A stretch of 64,000 nt of DNA from Limoniibacter endophyticus. GTDB taxonomy: Bacteria > Pseudomonadota > Alphaproteobacteria > Rhizobiales > Rhizobiaceae. Under the pieces are notes generated by a model. It searched no databases and was not told the origin of the DNA. It saw only the letters and a list, made by a program, of their open reading frames with translations. The position numbers and the translations under genes are program-made. The DNA is taken from NCBI RefSeq assembly GCF_014652835.1, contig NZ_BMZO01000011.1, positions 113,200-177,199 of the forward strand, written 5' to 3'. Of the stretch, positions 33,379 to 40,858 are shown one piece after another; within the stretch, counting starts at the first letter, position 1; each line of letters opens with the position of its first letter.

Positions 33379-33624
33379 TCATGCTGCCTCTCCCCTAACG
33401 TCGGGGCGCACAACATCGACAGGCCAATCAATACCCTCTGGCCAATTGGCAGAGAGCCACTGCATAGCAGCCTCATACCGACTGGTCGTCAGGTCTGAGT
33501 TGCCTTCCAGACGAGACAGAACCTTCCCGTCGCCGAATACGATAGTCGAAACACGCGAAAGGCTAAGCTTCCGTGCATCTGCGTATGCGGTACACACCGC
33601 TATGAGGCGCTCTTTAAGGGTCAT
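33379..33624 (-). CDS. Cro-like DNA-binding protein
   Basis: 81 residues. LSLSRVSTIVFGDGKVLSRL and TTSRYEAAMQWLSANWPEG form a short helix-turn-helix protein of the kind transcribed divergently from repressors in alphaproteobacterial prophages. The ATG lies within the operator cluster, and the best leftward promoter places transcription start at about the ATG itself, so the message may be leaderless; I see no ribosome site. It is the first gene of the leftward early operon. Confidence 0.65.
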   Translation of the reverse strand: MTLKERLIAVCTAYADARKLSLSRVSTIVFGDGKVLSRLEGNSDLTTSRYEAAMQWLSANWPEGIDWPVDVVRPDVRGEAA

Positions 33625-33710
33625 ACCGCACTAATGGGATATCTTTACCGCAGTGTCAACGATAAATTTACCGCTATGCGGTATTCACGCAGTGCGGTTA
33701 ATTAACCGCA
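33623..33710. promoter_or_regulatory. Repressor operator cluster between Cro-like and repressor genes
   Basis: Six copies of the half-site ACCGCA/TGCGGT or close variants occur in 88 bases: single copies at 33624-33630 and 33646-33652, an inverted pair TACCGC-TAT-GCGGTA at 33669-33683, and an 18-base perfect palindrome TGCGGTTAATTAACCGCA at 33693-33710 whose last base is the A of the repressor ATG. This is the expected layout of operators for the S24 repressor and the Cro-like protein. Confidence 0.75.
33631..33659 (-). promoter_or_regulatory. Leftward early promoter
   Basis: On the minus strand TTGACA (33659-33654) is followed after 17 bases by a weak -10 CATTAG (33636-33631). Two TACCGCA half-operators overlap the promoter and the start of the Cro-like gene. 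Predicted start of transcription is near 33624, the first base of that gene. Confidence 0.5.
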
Positions 33711-34498
33711 TGAAGATGGACCTTAAAACGCGAATCCAGCGTCGGCTTGACGCGACTAGAAAGACAGCCCGTGGCGCTTCGCTCGAAGCTGGTCTCAGCG
33801 ATGCGTTCATCCGAAACATTCTCACGGACAAATCAGAGAACCCGCGTTCGGACACGCTTGCACGATTAGCCCCTGTTCTTCGAACAACGGAGGCTTGGCT
33901 GCTTCGCGGCGAAGGCCCAGAAGAAAACGGTAAGTCGTCGGTTATCGACTCCTTCGACCCCGATCACCACGACGACCATCCGCACGATGACCACATGTCC
34001 ATTGGCAGTGAAACTGGCGTGCGCGGTATACCAGAAGGCACTTCGCCTCAGGTCGATATCGTTGGCGGAATGGGTGGCGGCGGTCTGTCAGTTATCAATG
34101 ACGGCGTGCCGGGCAAGCATGGCATGACGTTTGCCGCTGAAAGTATCCGCGACTATTGGCGGTTGCCTCCAATGATGCTGGTCACGCTTGGCCTCGCAGC
34201 TCAGGACGTCGCCATCGTGCCGGTGCAAGGCGATTCAATGCATCCAACACTGAATGAAGGCGACGTGGTATTCATCGACACGCGCCATCGCACTCCCTCG
34301 CCCGCCGGCATATATGCAATCATCGATGAAATCGGCGGTTTGGTGATCAAACGCCTCGAAGTTCTGAGCCCCCCAGGATCAGAGGAAGTTCGTGTCAAAG
34401 TGATCTCGGACAATCCGAGACATGGGCCGAAAGAATGGAACATTGACGATCTACGTGTCGTCGGTCGCGTGCTGAGGAAATTCAGCACAGTATCATAG
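33710..34498 (+). CDS. Phage repressor with S24 peptidase domain (CI-like)
   Basis: 262 residues from the ATG at 33710 (a second ATG is at 33716). The N-terminal helix-turn-helix is RGASLEAGLSDAFIRNILTD; a His/Asp-rich linker (SFDPDHHDDHPHDDHMS) follows at about 75-95; the C-terminal S24 domain has VPVQGDSMHPTLNEGDVVFI with the catalytic Ser and GGLVIKRLEVL with the Lys. It keeps lysogeny and should self-cleave on RecA activation. No Shine-Dalgarno site precedes the ATG, which abuts a palindrome, so a leaderless message like lambda cI from PRM is possible. The His-rich linker may bind metal. Confidence 0.85.
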   Translation: MKMDLKTRIQRRLDATRKTARGASLEAGLSDAFIRNILTDKSENPRSDTLARLAPVLRTTEAWLLRGEGPEENGKSSVIDSFDPDHHDDHPHDDHMSIGSETGVRGIPEGTSPQVDIVGGMGGGGLSVINDGVPGKHGMTFAAESIRDYWRLPPMMLVTLGLAAQDVAIVPVQGDSMHPTLNEGDVVFIDTRHRTPSPAGIYAIIDEIGGLVIKRLEVLSPPGSEEVRVKVISDNPRHGPKEWNIDDLRVVGRVLRKFSTVS

Positions 34499-34521
34499 TC
34501 GTAGAAAGGTTTTTGGGGGCA

Positions 34522-34818
34522 ATGTCACTATCTACTCAGCAACAAATTCTGATCGAGCAGCGAGTATCTAACGAAGCGAAATCTGTAGGCGCCGCCTATC
34601 TTCTTTGGTTCTTTCTTTGGTTCGTATCAGGTCACCGATTTTACCTCGGTCGTCCCGGCACTGCGGTACTTCAAATCCTCTCATACTTCATCCTCGTCGG
34701 CTTCATATGGCTGATCGTTGATGCGTTTTTAATTCCCGGCATGGTCCAGAAGCAAAAGGACAAAGTCCGCAGAGATCTCTCACATCAAGCGATGATGATG
34801 TCCGGATCGCGTGACTAA
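34522..34818 (+). CDS. TM2 domain membrane protein
   Basis: 98 residues. Two hydrophobic helices (about 24-38 and 48-70) joined by a short loop with HRFYLGRPGTAVLQIL, the TM2 signature. The ATG at 34522 has TTTGGGGGCA before it. It follows the repressor in the same direction and may be co-expressed in the lysogen. TM2 proteins are common in phages and bacteria; their role is not settled. Confidence 0.72.
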   Translation: MSLSTQQQILIEQRVSNEAKSVGAAYLLWFFLWFVSGHRFYLGRPGTAVLQILSYFILVGFIWLIVDAFLIPGMVQKQKDKVRRDLSHQAMMMSGSRD

Positions 34819-34865
34819 CAAGTGCCGGTGGGATACTAAAATTCGTGATCTTTGGGGGCAAAGAA

Positions 34866-35492
34866 ATGAAAATGAAACTCATAGCAATACTGGCTGCAAC
34901 TCTAGCCATAAGTGGTTGCGGGGCGGAGATCGCCGCAATGCACGGTATTGCCATTATCCAGCCTACCGATTTCACAAAGGTGTATGAAGCTACGAAAGTA
35001 AGTAGCGATGCTCATACAGGGTCAACGACGGTCGAAGGACCGACGATCTTTCACGACAACCACCTACTCAAAAACACTTATGCGGTTCGCAGTTGGATAA
35101 ACAAAAACAACAGTCTGCTTAACGATCGCTTCCAAGTTTATGTGGTAGGAAATTTCAACGAGTGGGCCTTCCTAAACCAAGCGTATTCCAACGGACAGAT
35201 GTTGGACACCACCCTCATTTCCAGAAAAGTCGGGCACTGCTCTTCATCTGGATGCAGCGTTAGTGAGACTGTTGGCGTGAACCTTTCGCGTGAACGGGTG
35301 AAGGAACTCGCTGGAACCGGCTTGTCGTTCAAAATAGCTGGGCAGCGCGGCGATGTTACCATGCTCATCCCCGCAACCTACTTCGGCGCTATCCAGAAAA
35401 GGCACGAAGAAGCACGCGGCACCCCTAACGAAGCAGTTGTGCCAACTACGGGTAAGATTCAGGGGGATTTTCCAACAGCACCTAGAAGCTAA
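34866..35492 (+). CDS. Predicted lipoprotein downstream of the repressor
   Basis: 208 residues. The N-terminus MKMKLIAILAATLAISGCGA is a lipoprotein signal with the lipobox AISGC. TTTGGGGGCAAAGAA precedes the ATG, much like the site before the TM2 gene, so both genes share a ribosome-site style. The mature part has a Cys pair (HCSSSGCSV). No family recognised. Expression with the repressor would make it a lysogenic conversion protein at the envelope. Confidence 0.65.
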   Translation: MKMKLIAILAATLAISGCGAEIAAMHGIAIIQPTDFTKVYEATKVSSDAHTGSTTVEGPTIFHDNHLLKNTYAVRSWINKNNSLLNDRFQVYVVGNFNEWAFLNQAYSNGQMLDTTLISRKVGHCSSSGCSVSETVGVNLSRERVKELAGTGLSFKIAGQRGDVTMLIPATYFGAIQKRHEEARGTPNEAVVPTTGKIQGDFPTAPRS

Positions 35493-36044
35493 ACACGTCG
35501 CGTTTCAGCACGGTATCGCAATTGACATCGATGCGCATGCGGCTGCGCATAAAGGGGCAGGAATTGGCTTGAGAGACCCGACATCAATTTCAGAATGGCT
35601 TGCGCTTGTCTCTCACAGCTCAAAGCTATTTGACTTCTCAACTTTCGCTTGCGGCTCTCGAGACACCGAAGAAATCGGATGCACTCTCGGGTTCTTTTCG
35701 TAGAGCCTTCTGAAAACTCGACCAATCACCTTCATGCGTATCTCCTACCTATCTTCTCTTGCTCTGAACCTATCCTGTTATCCTCCAGAACCTTGGTTTG
35801 AACCCGAGTGGAGGGAGTGAGCGGTAAAGACCCCCCTACCCCCAGAAGCCAAATAGCTCCCAAGAGTAGGGAGATCAGTACCAGGCGTGAACCGTCGTTT
35901 CGGTCGTTCGCATGGCAGGACGCCTCTCGACTATCCGTCCTCTGTTTCTGGCAGCACCGTAGGACTTTCGACCCCCGCGCTTGTGGTTCGACCAGCAAAG
36001 GGAATTGCACCCTCGTCACCACGACTGGAACCACTACACGGTTC
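35493..36044. other. 550-base region with no firm gene
   Basis: No frame here has convincing protein character. A 40-codon minus-strand frame (35735 down to 35613, MKVIGRVFRRLYEKNPRVHP at its start) has a good ribosome site (GTAGGAGATACGC) and overlaps, by ATGA, a longer minus-strand frame that contains one hydrophobic stretch (VLISLLLGAIWLLGVGG). The stop-start coupling hints at a small leftward pair, but no start for the longer frame is credible. Confidence 0.3.
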
Positions 36045-36110
36045 AAATACCGCATACAAGGTATTTTTATCGCATAATGTATTGACGCGGTATTTTTATC
36101 GCGGTATATC
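36045..36110 (+). promoter_or_regulatory. Rightward early promoter with operator repeats
   Basis: TTGACG (36082-36087), a 17-base spacer and TATATC (36105-36110) form the best promoter-like pair in the prophage. It is covered by operator-like sequence: TACCGCAT at 36049-36056 and two exact 14-base copies of GGTATTTTTATCGC (36060-36073 and 36089-36102), the second running into GCGGTAT. The half-sites resemble those beside the repressor gene, so the same repressor probably silences both early arms. Confidence 0.7.
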
Positions 36111-36174
36111 TGCATCCATCAATGATCACGAAGAAGCCCCGGCCGATCTGATCGAACAACTGATGGAGAGGCAC

Positions 36175-36522
36175 ATGCGCATTTCCCAACAACCCAAATC
36201 TGATCGCTACGATTGGACATACACGCACATCTGCAAGCTTTCCGGTGCGCAGCCTGTCGTCGATCTTGATGTCGAACTCTCTATCGACGTTGAGCTTTCG
36301 GGCGGCGAACTGACCATTGATGTGCGGTCGGTCTATGTCGAAGGCGTGAACCTTGCGACTGGCGACATCATCTGCCGTCAGCTTGGTGCTGCGATAATCG
36401 AAGCCGCTGACAAGGAAATCGCTGACGGCGGTTGGCTGTTTGGTGAGATTTCGGAGCGTGAAGGTTATAGCCTGCGTGGCCACCCGTCTGACCCTGACGC
36501 TTATGTGGTGAGGGCCGCGTGA
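36175..36522 (+). CDS. First gene of the rightward early operon, hypothetical
   Basis: 115 residues from the ATG at 36175 (GGAGAGGCAC before it); an in-frame ATG at 36163 is an alternative. It is beta-rich with alternating acidic strands (VVDLDVELSIDVELSGGELT) and no known motif. Its position as first gene after the strong early promoter suggests a regulator or host-directed protein. It ends in Ala-Ala and overlaps the next start as TGATG. Confidence 0.55.
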   Translation: MRISQQPKSDRYDWTYTHICKLSGAQPVVDLDVELSIDVELSGGELTIDVRSVYVEGVNLATGDIICRQLGAAIIEAADKEIADGGWLFGEISEREGYSLRGHPSDPDAYVVRAA

Positions 36523-36710
36523 TGAACCTGTCGAACATCAAGGCACTGGCAGAGCAGCTTATCCGAGACGTTGAAGGCGTAGAGGCCAGCAATCCAACAT
36601 CGTTCAAACGCGTCGATTGCCAACTTGGCATTCACAAGGGGTTTGGCCGTCTTTCGCGTGAGCTTGGCTATCGCGTCGAACGTATCGAGCCTGAGAAGGA
36701 GGCAGCGTGA
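36522..36710 (+). CDS. Small early phage protein
   Basis: 62 residues (MNLSNIKALAEQLIRDVEGV at the start), helical, ending EPEKEAA where GAAGGAGGC serves as the ribosome site of the next gene. Coupled to both neighbours by TGATG overlaps. No family recognised. Confidence 0.5.
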   Translation: MNLSNIKALAEQLIRDVEGVEASNPTSFKRVDCQLGIHKGFGRLSRELGYRVERIEPEKEAA

Positions 36711-37045
36711 TGGTTACTCCTCTCGAAGATGTAGAACGCCTATTCAACGCAGTGAAAAACCTCCGTAACGAGCGCCGCAAGATGCAGAAACTCTCACAAA
36801 GGGCGCTTCACGCAAACGGTCCAAAGGCATCTCAAAAAGCGAACGTGGATCTGAACTGGCAAGCATTTCACATCAACAAGATTGAGCATTTGGTCCATGC
36901 GGTTGCTGTAGATTGTGGGTTTGCAGACCTACGAGAGCCTAATCATTACAAACCGTATTCAGTGAAGCTAACCGGCTTCCACGAATATGAAGTCGTACCG
37001 GAAAAACCCCGAGATTTGCGACTACCGTCGGTGGCACTCACATGA
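36710..37045 (+). CDS. Early phage protein, hypothetical
   Basis: 111 residues, starting MVTPLEDVERLFNAVKNLRN. A basic helical N-terminal half (NERRKMQKLSQRALHANGPK) is followed by a compact segment with HINKIEHLVHAVAVDCGFAD. No membrane part. The ATG follows GGAGGCAGCGTG, and the stop overlaps the next gene's ATG (ATGA). Function unknown. Confidence 0.5.
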   Translation: MVTPLEDVERLFNAVKNLRNERRKMQKLSQRALHANGPKASQKANVDLNWQAFHINKIEHLVHAVAVDCGFADLREPNHYKPYSVKLTGFHEYEVVPEKPRDLRLPSVALT

Positions 37046-37194
37046 CCGAGCCTCGCAACCGCCTGTGCAGGCCTACGCCGCCTACCGTCTTCCTGACTGA
37101 TAGCCAGATCATCGTTCTCGGCATCTCACTCTTAATCGCAATAGCCGCCGCCACTGCCCTGTTTCTCTGGGTGGCATGGGAGTTTCTGTCATGA
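37042..37194 (+). CDS. 50-residue membrane protein
   Basis: A short frame with a polar N-terminus (MTEPRNRLCRPTPPTVF) and one long hydrophobic helix (IIVLGISLLIAIAAATALFL). Its ATG overlaps the upstream stop (ATGA) and its stop overlaps the next ATG (ATGA), which is the reason to accept it. Function unknown. Confidence 0.55.
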   Translation: MTEPRNRLCRPTPPTVFLTDSQIIVLGISLLIAIAAATALFLWVAWEFLS

Positions 37195-37286
37195 GCCTGC
37201 TTATCCGCGACCTCTGCGGTCTCGCCGTTCTCTCAGCATCCATTTTGATCCTCGGCATCATGATCGGAGCGATCCAATGGATGTGA
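37191..37286 (+). CDS. 31-residue membrane peptide
   Basis: A very short frame (MSLLIRDLCGLAVLSASILI and 11 more residues) that is almost all one hydrophobic helix. It begins at an ATGA overlap with the previous small membrane gene and its end overlaps the next start by ten bases. Two consecutive one-helix peptides might act together in the membrane; this is inference. Confidence 0.4.
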   Translation: MSLLIRDLCGLAVLSASILILGIMIGAIQWM

Positions 37287-37483
37287 TCGACCCTGAACGC
37301 GATTATCTCGCCGGCGCAGTGAGCGCGCTCGAATCTCCATCCTGCCTCCAAGCATTCCGGCCAGACCGCGACGAGCAAATGGCCGCAATCGAAATCCTAC
37401 TCTCCTCCCGGCTACCAGCAGAGCTGCGGTGCCAATTGCGAGAGTTCGAGCAATCCCTAGTTCTGAGAAAGGACGCAGCATGA
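37277..37483 (+). CDS. Small early phage protein
   Basis: 68 residues (MDVIDPERDYLAGAVSALES at the start), acidic and helical, with SSRLPAELRCQLREFEQSLV near the end. It ends RKDAA at an ATGA overlap with the coiled-coil gene. No family recognised. Confidence 0.45.
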   Translation: MDVIDPERDYLAGAVSALESPSCLQAFRPDRDEQMAAIEILLSSRLPAELRCQLREFEQSLVLRKDAA

Positions 37484-38601
37484 GCCGTCAACCAGCACAC
37501 GCCCACGACAGCACCACCGACACGTTCACTCAAGTTGGCGTTTATGCTGTGGATGTTGCCCGGAAAGCCGGACAGTCCCTATCCGCACGCAAAGCGCAAG
37601 ACAATGACCCTTATACGTTTTGGCGAAACGGACTTGCGATCGGTCAGGGCCGACAACTAACCAGGCAGGAACAGCAATCATTGGGCCTCTCGATGGAGCC
37701 GCAGCTCGGCTTCTTTCGAAAGCGCAATAAGGGTGGCACCGACATCCCGGTTGCCATTTGGATGAGCGGGGGAGAAATGGTTGCTCTTGCCGGTGATCGC
37801 GACGTTGATGCTGCAGAGATTTGGACGTGGTGCTGCAACTGGCCGATCAGCCATGGGCAATACACCGCCGTCACTGGTGGAGCATCATGGCCGGACGAAC
37901 CACCCGTTGCAGATGCTGTGATCGGCCACAACATCAGCGACGATCCGTTTGAGGCGCTACGCATTGAATTTGAAGGTGATCGCGAGCTTGCCAAAGCGTT
38001 TCTGAAAGAACCTGTGAAAACACAGGAGCAAGCGGATCGCGCGGCAGTTTGGTCAAAAAAGCTTGCCGCTATCGCGAAGAAGGCGACCGACCTGCACAAG
38101 GTCGAGAAGCAGCCAAGTTTGGACGAAAGCCGACGCGTCGACGACAAATGGCGCGACCTCAAAGACGAACCTAAGGCTCTCTCAACAGCGCTTAAACGGG
38201 CGATGGACGTCTTCTTGAACGAGCAAGCGCGGATCGAAGCCGAGCGCCAGAAGAGGGCACGGGAAGAAGCTGACCGCATTCGACGTGAAGCGGAAGAAGC
38301 TGCACGCCAGGCCAATGCAAATGATGCCGCAGCCCAAGCCGAAGCGGATCGCCTCAAGCGGGAAGCAGATCAGGCCGAGAAAGATACTCAAACACGCAAC
38401 GCTCAGGCTGGACGGACTGGCGCGAAAGTATCGCTGCGCACCTTCGTATCGGCTGAAATCACTGATTACGACGCGTTGCTAGTCGCTCTCAAAGACAGAC
38501 CTGAAATTCGTGAAGTGGTTCAGTCGCTTGCGAACCGCGCAGCTAAATCCGGCGTCAATCTCCCCGGCATGAAAATTCACGAAGAAAAGAGGGCAGCGTA
38601 A
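37480..38601 (+). CDS. Coiled-coil phage protein upstream of recT
   Basis: 373 residues. The N-terminal third is a compact domain (DPYTFWRNGLAIGQGRQLTR), with IWMSGGEMVALAGDRDVDAA later; residues about 240-320 are a long Glu/Ala/Arg coiled coil (EADRIRREAEEAARQANAND); the C-terminus (SLRTFVSAEITDYDALLVAL and after) is another small domain. Proteins of this layout often precede recT or erf in alphaproteobacterial prophages and may act in recombination with it. ATG placed at the ATGA overlap at 37480; a frame open to 37429 has no ribosome site. Confidence 0.55.
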   Translation: MSRQPAHAHDSTTDTFTQVGVYAVDVARKAGQSLSARKAQDNDPYTFWRNGLAIGQGRQLTRQEQQSLGLSMEPQLGFFRKRNKGGTDIPVAIWMSGGEMVALAGDRDVDAAEIWTWCCNWPISHGQYTAVTGGASWPDEPPVADAVIGHNISDDPFEALRIEFEGDRELAKAFLKEPVKTQEQADRAAVWSKKLAAIAKKATDLHKVEKQPSLDESRRVDDKWRDLKDEPKALSTALKRAMDVFLNEQARIEAERQKRAREEADRIRREAEEAARQANANDAAAQAEADRLKREADQAEKDTQTRNAQAGRTGAKVSLRTFVSAEITDYDALLVALKDRPEIREVVQSLANRAAKSGVNLPGMKIHEEKRAA

Positions 38602-39497
38602 TGAATGCCATAGTTCAAGCGGATGCACCGCGCCTTCCCTCACTGCAATCCGGTGGCGCTGTTCGCGCCATTGTCCCGCAGGATTTCGACGGAGCATGGC
38701 GCATAGCAACTGCCGTTTGCAAAGCCGGCATGGCACCAAAGGGTTTGGATACACCCGAAAAGGCTATGGTCGCTATCATGCATGGTATGGAAGTTGGCAT
38801 GACGCCTATGGCTGCTCTACAATCGATCGCGGTCGTGAACGGCCGTCCAACGATCTGGGGTGATGGCGCAATCGGCCTCGTGCGCGGTTCCGGCAAATGC
38901 GAATGGATCAAAGAACGCATCGATGGCGAAGGCGACGGCGCGGTCGCTGTTTGCGAGGTGAAGCGTAAAGGTGAAGCCGATGCCATCAAGGCAACTTTTT
39001 CTGTCTTAGACGCAAAGAAGGCTTCTCTTTGGGGCAAGGCTGGACCGTGGCAACAGTACCCGAAGCGAATGCTTGCTATGCGCGCCCGCGCCTTCGCTCT
39101 TCGCGATGGGTTCGCAGATGTGCTTCGCGGTCTTGGCATTGCTGAGGAAGTGCAGGACACGCCGCAACGTGACAGCACAGTGCAAGCAACTCGACCACCA
39201 GCGCCACCCGCTCCGCCATCGATCGATCATCAGGCCGAAGAGATCGACCATCGCGAAATCGTTCAGGAGACTGGTGAATCGGTCGATGCGATCATGGGAG
39301 ATGGCGAACCGTTCGATATCGAGAACTACGTTCAGGAACTGGAGGACGCACTTGCCATTGGCCAGGATGAAGCAACTCTGACTGAAATCTGGGATAGCTT
39401 TGATGTTGAAGCCACCCTGACCGATGATCAGATGGCTATGCAGCGCGCCTTCGATATTCGCAAAAAGCATGTCGCAAGAATTGGCGGAGGTCAGTAA
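38601..39497 (+). CDS. RecT-family single-strand annealing protein
   Basis: 298 residues. AWRIATAVCKAGMAPKGLDT, then AMVAIMHGMEVGMTPMAALQ, SIAVVNGRPTIWGDGAIGLV and GPWQQYPKRMLAMRARAFAL are the RecT core in order. It pairs complementary single strands for phage recombination and circularisation. The C-terminal 90 residues are acidic and variable, as is common for SSB-interacting tails. GAGGGCAGCG precedes the ATG. There is no exonuclease gene next to it; NinB and an HNH nuclease follow. Confidence 0.87.
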   Translation: MNAIVQADAPRLPSLQSGGAVRAIVPQDFDGAWRIATAVCKAGMAPKGLDTPEKAMVAIMHGMEVGMTPMAALQSIAVVNGRPTIWGDGAIGLVRGSGKCEWIKERIDGEGDGAVAVCEVKRKGEADAIKATFSVLDAKKASLWGKAGPWQQYPKRMLAMRARAFALRDGFADVLRGLGIAEEVQDTPQRDSTVQATRPPAPPAPPSIDHQAEEIDHREIVQETGESVDAIMGDGEPFDIENYVQELEDALAIGQDEATLTEIWDSFDVEATLTDDQMAMQRAFDIRKKHVARIGGGQ

Positions 39498-39895
39498 TGG
39501 GCCGCGCTCTTCTCATTTTGAATGGGCCTGCGGATAGAACCAAGGCCATCCATTGGATCAGTAAGGCCCCTGTAGGAACGCGCGTAGAGTTCAAAGCCTC
39601 CAAACGGACACTTCCCCAAAACGATAAGCTCTGGGCGATCCTAACTGACGTTGCCACGCACATGAAGAAACTCGGCCGAGATTACACGACCGAGGAATGG
39701 AAGCTGCTTTTCATGCATGCATGGGGCCGCGAGGTTCGCTTCCTGCCCGGGCTTGACCAGAAGAGCGTCGTGCCGGTCGGTCAATCATCGTCAGATCTAT
39801 CGAAAGACGAGATGGCCGATCTCATTGAGTTCATTTTCGCTTGGGGCGCTGAGAACGGCATCGTCTTCAATGATCCCCGTGAGGAGGCTGCGTAA
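39497..39895 (+). CDS. ninB: NinB-like recombination mediator
   Basis: 132 residues. RVEFKASKRTLPQNDKLWAI, DVATHMKKLGRDYTTEEWKL and SSSDLSKDEMADLIEFIFAW match NinB (lambda Orf), which loads recombination proteins on single-stranded DNA in place of RecFOR. It follows recT with a TAATG overlap, a consistent functional pair. Confidence 0.88.
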   Translation: MGRALLILNGPADRTKAIHWISKAPVGTRVEFKASKRTLPQNDKLWAILTDVATHMKKLGRDYTTEEWKLLFMHAWGREVRFLPGLDQKSVVPVGQSSSDLSKDEMADLIEFIFAWGAENGIVFNDPREEAA

Positions 39896-40305
39896 TGGCG
39901 CACAAAGCGTTCACCAAGAAAACGATGCGCCTTGCTCTAGAGCGCTCTGGACTGAAGTGCGAAGCGGTTGGCAAAATGTATGGTCTGGCCAATGGTTCTC
40001 GTTGTAACGCACCTCTCTCCTATGGCGTAGAGTTCGATCACATCATCCTCGACGCCAACTCTCACGATAACAGCCTCGATAACTGCGCGGCGGTTTGTAT
40101 CAAATGCCATAAGCACAAGACGGCTAAGCACGACATTCCGATGGCTGCGAAAACAGTTCGCCAGCAGGACAAGCACCTTGGTGTCAAAAGTCCTCGCCGC
40201 AAGCCCATCCAAAGCCAAGGTTTCCCAAAGTACGCGAAAACCGCAAAAGGCAGCACGAAAAGCTTGCCTCCACGCTTGATGTTTCAGGAGAGACAGAATG
40301 GATAA
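39895..40305 (+). CDS. HNH endonuclease
   Basis: 136 residues. VEFDHIILDANSHDNSLDNC then AAVCIKCHKHKTAKHD is an HNH nuclease core with the DH of the first motif, central Asn and CxxCH metal-binding pair. An earlier Cys pair (LKCEAVG, SRCNAPL) may add a zinc site. In this place it likely helps recombination or replication rather than packaging, since the terminase genes are 20 kb away. GAGGAGGCTGCG precedes the ATG. Confidence 0.85.
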   Translation: MAHKAFTKKTMRLALERSGLKCEAVGKMYGLANGSRCNAPLSYGVEFDHIILDANSHDNSLDNCAAVCIKCHKHKTAKHDIPMAAKTVRQQDKHLGVKSPRRKPIQSQGFPKYAKTAKGSTKSLPPRLMFQERQNG

Positions 40306-40858
40306 GCCACTGGACGAGAAGGGCATAGAGGCGGCACGAAAGCAGCTAGGATTTTCTCCTGCCGACGATATTCGAATTGCCGCTGCGATTCGGGCCTATC
40401 TGGAGGCCGCGCAGGCAGGCGAGAGCGAGGTGCCCAAGCACGTAGAAAATGCGATGCGGGCGAAGCGTCGAGAACTCATTGCTATTCCGCTCGAACGCGC
40501 TTGGCCGGAACTAGCTCGCGTTGCTGTTGAGGCGATGCAGGCAGGTGAGAGCGAGGCGGCTGCCGAGCCACCGATTGCGGCGCATGAAGGTCGCGATGTC
40601 GATTGGAAGGACGTAACTGGATGGGGTGTATTCAACGGACATGCTATCCCCGTTGCCGTCGCCCGTAAGATTGCTGAACGTATAAATCTATACCACACAT
40701 GGCGATCATCCACCCTGAAAGTCGAGAACGAACGACTGCGGGAGCAGCTTGTACGAATGGTTGATATAGCCGAGGCGCGCTTGATTTTGCTGACAGAAAA
40801 CAATGTGCCTGACGTGTCAGTCAGCGCCGCCCTCGCAGAACAGAAAGGCGGTGCGTGA
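40298..40858 (+). CDS. Early phage protein, hypothetical
   Basis: 186 residues, helical and acidic, with AAIRAYLEAAQAGESE and a similar AVEAMQAGESEAAAEP later, suggesting a short internal repeat. A coiled-coil (LKVENERLREQLVRMVDIAE) near residue 148 may drive dimerisation. No known domain. Confidence 0.5.
   Translation: MDKPLDEKGIEAARKQLGFSPADDIRIAAAIRAYLEAAQAGESEVPKHVENAMRAKRRELIAIPLERAWPELARVAVEAMQAGESEAAAEPPIAAHEGRDVDWKDVTGWGVFNGHAIPVAVARKIAERINLYHTWRSSTLKVENERLREQLVRMVDIAEARLILLTENNVPDVSVSAALAEQKGGA

Noticed and set aside
35735..36115. Possible tRNA-like or Cys-rich protein in the region before the rightward promoter
   Set aside because: A GGTTCAAAT stretch looks like a T loop but its flanks do not pair, and the minus-strand frame over it has no credible start.
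37644..38357. 237-codon minus-strand frame opposite the coiled-coil gene
   Set aside because: Ser/Ala/Arg-rich mirror of the Glu/Ala/Arg coiled coil; a typical antisense shadow.
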